This document shows, in pieces, positions 60,651-64,000 of a stretch of 64,000 nucleotides of DNA. This stretch comes from Intestinibacter bartlettii. GTDB lineage: Bacteria > Bacillota > Clostridia > Peptostreptococcales > Peptostreptococcaceae. Position numbers and translations under genes: made by a program. The stretch lies in NCBI RefSeq assembly GCF_000154445.1, contig NZ_DS499554.1; one strand, given 5' to 3'. Within the stretch, counting starts at the first letter, position 1. Every line of letters begins with the position of its first letter. The notes beneath the pieces are model-generated. The model was not told where the DNA came from, searched no databases, and was given only the letters and a program-made list of their open reading frames with translations.

Positions 60651-61451
60651 ATGTTGCAATTTCAATTAAGAACATATATTTTTAATAATTATAAAAAGTT
60701 AATAATTTCTATGATTTTGATTGTATTATTATCCTTTTATAGTCTTATGAATGTACCATATTTATATTTGCCAGAAGGGGCTAGGATTAATTTTGGTGAT
60801 TATTTGATAGGGGAATTGAATATGATCCAATTAATTATGTTTATTGCATATCCTTCAATTTTTTCATTTCTAGTTTTAAATATAATTCGTGGAGATTTTG
60901 AAGATAATTATATACAATTGATTTTTCCAAGAACGACAAGTAGGTTTATATATCTATTAAATAAATTTATAATAATAATCTTTGTGGCGCTTTGTTTTAC
61001 TATGACTGTGGTTTTATCAAAACTTGTAATATCTTTTGTTTTAAAAATACCTTTCGAAAATAAATGCTATAATTATATATTTCACACAATGAAATATCAT
61101 AATGTTTATGAAGTGTATTTTTGTAATATACTGTTGTTTTTTACTGGGCTTGTTTTCATAGGGATGATAGCTTTGTTTTTATCACTTTACATAAAAAATA
61201 TTGGATTTAGCATAGGTATAATTATCTTTGGAGGTTTTGTACATAATGCTATGTTCATATTTGGAGGAAAGATTATTTATTTGTTACCATTTACTCAATA
61301 TATACTAATATTACACAAGGAATGTGGGTCAGTTTTGGATAAGTTTTCTCTGCAATTTTCGTATGCATATATGTTGATTTCAATAGTTATCATATTTTTT
61401 ATGTTACTTAGAATTTTGAATAAGAAAGAGATAGGTGAGTTTTCTATATGA
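60651..61451 (+). CDS. ABC exporter membrane subunit 2
   Basis: A 266-residue membrane protein with about six helices, starting MLQFQLRTYIFNNYKKLIIS, and a long loop between helices 1 and 2. It is dissimilar to subunit 1 in sequence but similar in size and layout. GAGGTGGG precedes the ATG. It overlaps subunit 3 by four bases. Part of the ABC-2-like exporter with the neighbouring ATPase. Confidence 0.78.
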   Translation: MLQFQLRTYIFNNYKKLIISMILIVLLSFYSLMNVPYLYLPEGARINFGDYLIGELNMIQLIMFIAYPSIFSFLVLNIIRGDFEDNYIQLIFPRTTSRFIYLLNKFIIIIFVALCFTMTVVLSKLVISFVLKIPFENKCYNYIFHTMKYHNVYEVYFCNILLFFTGLVFIGMIALFLSLYIKNIGFSIGIIIFGGFVHNAMFIFGGKIIYLLPFTQYILILHKECGSVLDKFSLQFSYAYMLISIVIIFFMLLRILNKKEIGEFSI

Positions 61452-62239
61452 TGGATATTATTTTTTTTCAGTTTAAGCATAGCTTTATTAAGAAGAAAAA
61501 CATAAAATTTTTTATAGCAATATTGTTTATACTATTTATTTTTTTATTCAAAATAAAACACTACTTCAGAGATTATGATTTAAATGGTGGACTAAAGGAT
61601 TATATGATTTTTTCTGTTGGAGGTTGGGAAAATCCTGTCTTATTCACATCTTTGTTAGAATGGAGTTTTTTTATATTTTTAATCTTATGTATGTCTATTA
61701 ATATAACTAATGACTTTGAAAAGCTGTATATTATCACTTTAAACAGGATTGGTTCTAAATTAAAATCTTGGATTTATATTTGTATAAATGAATTGTTTTT
61801 TTGTATTTTAATAACGATATTAGTGTATGTAAGTGGTTTATTAATAGGAGGGAGTTTTTTAGGCTATAATCCGAATTCGACAGGATACACAAGAGTGTTT
61901 TATAAAAATTTGTGTGATGTTAATTTCAGTATTTTATTGATAAGCGAATTTATAAATTTTTTTACAGGTATATATCTTCTTCAAATTATCATAAGGGGAT
62001 TTTCTAGTATTTTTCATAAAATAAATACATTTTATGTTTTTGTTCTTATAGTGTGCATGTTTAGTGGATTTTTATTTATATATTCCAACATACCTAAAAT
62101 ACTATGTCCTATTTTTTATCCAAGTTTATTTTCGTTAAATTTAACATCTCTATATTTTAATATATTTATGAATATTGTATTGACAATTTTATTCATAATT
62201 TTGGGGTATTTTCTGTATTTAAAGATAGATGTAAATTAA
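61448..62239 (+). CDS. ABC exporter membrane subunit 3
   Basis: A 263-residue membrane protein with about six helices, starting MMDIIFFQFKHSFIKKKNIK. The short basic start followed by a helix and an extracellular loop (with GGWENPVLFTSLLEW) repeats the plan of the other two subunits. It overlaps subunit 2 by four bases (ATGA) and closes the operon, which ends in a terminator. Three membrane genes with one ATPase is like the immunity transporters of lantibiotic producers. Confidence 0.78.
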   Translation: MMDIIFFQFKHSFIKKKNIKFFIAILFILFIFLFKIKHYFRDYDLNGGLKDYMIFSVGGWENPVLFTSLLEWSFFIFLILCMSINITNDFEKLYIITLNRIGSKLKSWIYICINELFFCILITILVYVSGLLIGGSFLGYNPNSTGYTRVFYKNLCDVNFSILLISEFINFFTGIYLLQIIIRGFSSIFHKINTFYVFVLIVCMFSGFLFIYSNIPKILCPIFYPSLFSLNLTSLYFNIFMNIVLTILFIILGYFLYLKIDVN

Positions 62240-62248
62240 ATAAAAGAT

Positions 62249-62294
62249 AAAAAGATATTCATAGACAATAGTCTTTTTGAGAATATCTTTTTTA
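62249..62294 (+). terminator. Terminator after the ABC exporter operon
   Basis: AAAAAGATATTC pairs with GAATATCTTTTT, enclosing a second small hairpin (AGAC/GTCT); T run follows. Confidence 0.85.
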
Positions 62295-62388
62295 TGTGTA
62301 AAATTTTAAAAAAAGGTACTGATATTTAGAATTTTACATGTATTATATTATTAAAAGCAAATATCATAAATTAAAGAGAGGTGATTTG

Positions 62389-63042
62389 GTGAGTTTTAAC
62401 AAAGCTCCTACTATGGATAGGAATGATTTTATAGAACAGAGTATGCCTTTTATAATAAAAACAACGAGTTCGTTTTTGGGCAGATATGTGTGTACTGATA
62501 ATGATGAGGAGTTTAGTATTGCCTTAATTGCTTTTAATGAGGCTATTGAAAAATATAACGAGGATAGAGGAAACTTTTGGGCTTTTGCAAAGCTTGTAAT
62601 TGAGAGTAGATTAAAAAATAATCTTAGAAAAAATGCAAGAATAGCAGATTCATCATTGGAGGAATTGACAGAGGGGGGAATGCAAATAAAAGATGTCGGT
62701 GTAACAGTTGATAAGACTACATCGGATTTGCGAGATGAGATATTGGCGTTTAAAAAGGAATTGGAACAGTTTGATATAACTTTTGAAATATTGGCAGAAA
62801 AATCTCCAAAACACAAAGATACTAGAGATAGGGCAATTAGAATTGGATATAGAGTTAGTGATGATGGTGTTATAATCGAAAAAGTATATGAGAAAAAAAG
62901 ATTGCCAATTAGAGATATTTCTAGAAAATTTGAGATAACGGAAAAAATATTAAAAAGAAGTAAGGTGTTTATCCTTTCAACAGCAGTTTTATTTTTTAAA
63001 AAATATACGAATTTAATTGTTTGGATTAAGGGGGTGAAATAG
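62389..63042 (+). CDS. sigI: RNA polymerase sigma factor SigI
   Basis: SigI-type sigma factor of 217 residues. The N-terminal region 2 has DNDEEFSIALIAFNEAIEKY followed by FWAFAKLVIESRLKNNLRK. The C-terminal SigI-C domain has LPIRDISRKFEITEKILKRS and VFILSTAVLF. SigI factors of Bacillus and clostridia act in heat, wall or polysaccharide sensing, each with an RsgI partner, which follows after two bases. GTG at 62389 is preferred because GAGAGGTG lies upstream; an upstream ATG at 62338 has no ribosome site. Confidence 0.92.
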   Translation: MSFNKAPTMDRNDFIEQSMPFIIKTTSSFLGRYVCTDNDEEFSIALIAFNEAIEKYNEDRGNFWAFAKLVIESRLKNNLRKNARIADSSLEELTEGGMQIKDVGVTVDKTTSDLRDEILAFKKELEQFDITFEILAEKSPKHKDTRDRAIRIGYRVSDDGVIIEKVYEKKRLPIRDISRKFEITEKILKRSKVFILSTAVLFFKKYTNLIVWIKGVK

Positions 63043-63044
63043 CT

Positions 63045-63857
63045 ATGGATTCTAATAAAGTTATTATTATGGAAGTTAAGGATGATTATGCTATTGTTAT
63101 GACTTCTGATTTTGAATTTATTAAGATAAAAAAGAAAAAAAGCATGACAGAGGGGCAAAAGATTTATATTGTAGATGAAGATATATGTCAAGGTGGAGAA
63201 AAAACTTCTTTATCAAATAAAAATAAGCTTTTAAAAATATTAGGATTAATTGCTATTTTACTTGGAATACTACTTCTTGCATTTTTATTTAATCCATTTA
63301 AAAAAGATACTTATGCAACAGCTTCTTTTGATGGTGATGCTAGTATTGAATTTAGTTTAGATGAAAATAAAAAAATAACTAAGGCAATATCAAGAGATGA
63401 TTCGATACCAAGTGTGGAATTAGAAAACTTAAAAGGTAAATCATTTGAATATGGTCTTGATGAAATAGATGATTATTTGGAAAATGATAATTATATACTT
63501 GCTTCTTGTTATGTTCCAAGTGGTGAAAATGACAACTATATAGATGATATTAGAACTGCAATAGATAAAGAATTATCAGAAGTGATATTTATAAATGCTA
63601 ATAAAGATGATATTAAGCAAGCACAAAAAGAAAATAAAACTTTGGGACAATATAAATTGCAAAGTGTAGCTTCGTTATCGGAATTAGAAAAATACATAAA
63701 TAATGTTAACTATAATAAATTAGATAAATTTGTTTTAACAAACAGCGATTTAATAAAAAATAGTACTCATATGAGACAACAAATAAAAAATAAAAGATTA
63801 AACGATAAAGATGATGACGACGATGACGATCAAGAAGACGAAAAAGATGATGATTAG
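63045..63857 (+). CDS. rsgI: RsgI-type anti-sigma factor with degenerate cleavage motif
   Basis: A 270-residue partner of SigI. An N-terminal cytoplasmic RsgI domain (about 1-60: IIMEVKDDYAIVMTSDFEFI), one membrane helix (about 62-82) and an extracellular domain follow. The family has a conserved Ser-Ile-Asp-x-Asn-Pro-Ser-Ile-Glu stretch after the membrane; here it reads SFDGDASIEF (94-103), so Asn-Pro, the self-cleavage site, is missing. The C-terminus is an Asp-rich tail (seven Asp in a row). No carbohydrate-binding domain. ATG two bases after sigI. Confidence 0.85.
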   Translation: MDSNKVIIMEVKDDYAIVMTSDFEFIKIKKKKSMTEGQKIYIVDEDICQGGEKTSLSNKNKLLKILGLIAILLGILLLAFLFNPFKKDTYATASFDGDASIEFSLDENKKITKAISRDDSIPSVELENLKGKSFEYGLDEIDDYLENDNYILASCYVPSGENDNYIDDIRTAIDKELSEVIFINANKDDIKQAQKENKTLGQYKLQSVASLSELEKYINNVNYNKLDKFVLTNSDLIKNSTHMRQQIKNKRLNDKDDDDDDDQEDEKDDD

Positions 63858-63862
63858 ATAAT

Positions 63863-63904
63863 AAAAAATCCTTAAGTAATGAATTTAAACTTGAGGATTT
63901 TTCT
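63863..63904 (+). terminator. Terminator after the SigI/RsgI genes
   Basis: AAAATCCTTAAGT pairs with ACTTGAGGATTTT (one G-T pair), followed by T. The last 96 bases of the window show nothing further. Confidence 0.8.
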
Positions 63905-64000
63905 AGTGAAAAGAGTTTAAATTGAATATTTTGGGTATCTATTATCAAAATAATAAAAAATACATTTATAATTGTTGTTAAAATTGTGTAATAAGGTATA

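Overview
The window comes from a low-GC, AT-rich Gram-positive anaerobe, most likely a member of the Peptostreptococcaceae (a Clostridioides relative). The basis is gene order (rpmH-rnpA-yidD-yidC-jag-mnmE-mnmG-rsmG-noc to the right of the origin; dnaA-dnaN-yaaA-recF-gyrB-gyrA and then rsbV-rsbW-sigB and rRNA to the left) and protein character. The genus cannot be fixed from the sequence alone. The window contains the chromosomal replication origin, and nearly all core genes are transcribed away from it.

Layout. 1-2.5 kb: a 5S rRNA gene (minus) with its own promoter, then a sigB-rsbW-rsbV stress-sigma operon headed by two small membrane/stress proteins. 2.7-11.3 kb: gyrA, gyrB, recF, yaaA, dnaN, dnaA (minus). 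Six exact DnaA boxes and a ten-triplet DnaA-trio track lie between dnaN and dnaA, and eight more boxes lie between dnaA and rpmH; together these are a bipartite oriC. 12.3-20.8 kb (plus): rpmH to rsmG, then noc and parB with no parA/soj between them, and a parS-like site before mnmG. 21-31 kb: a TPR regulator, small conserved proteins, rpsF-ssb-rpsR, a MazG-like protein, yybS, gdpP, rplI, dnaB, purA. 31-33.4 kb (minus): a helicase loader and a DnaD-like protein.

33.5-50.5 kb is more accessory: an M1-type metallopeptidase, WalJ-like hydrolase, threonine aldolase, RlmH, an acetate/succinate-type transporter, an AraC regulator divergent from a GH2 glycosidase, an orphan PotD lipoprotein, a GltD-like oxidoreductase, SelO, and an amino-acid permease with a YtcJ-type amidohydrolase. 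50.6-53.2 kb (minus) is a queD-queE-queC-queF operon preceded by a preQ1-I type riboswitch and terminator. 53.3-56.6 kb holds a VOC protein, a DUF1653 protein and a thiamine-salvage cluster (thiamine-binding protein, ThiM, ThiE, HAD phosphatase) preceded by a promoter that runs straight into a terminator hairpin.

56.6-63.9 kb is the most distinctive region. An ECF sigma factor, a membrane-anchored DUF4367-like probable anti-sigma, an ABC exporter (one ATPase, three membrane proteins), a divergent membrane-anchored protein and a possible 42-residue ORF appear tied together by three copies of one promoter pattern, TGAAAC-17 bp-(C/A)GTTTA. Next to it is a SigI/RsgI pair whose RsgI has lost the Asn-Pro of the family's self-cleavage motif and ends in an Asp-rich tail. 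No CRISPR array, insertion sequence or tRNA gene was seen.
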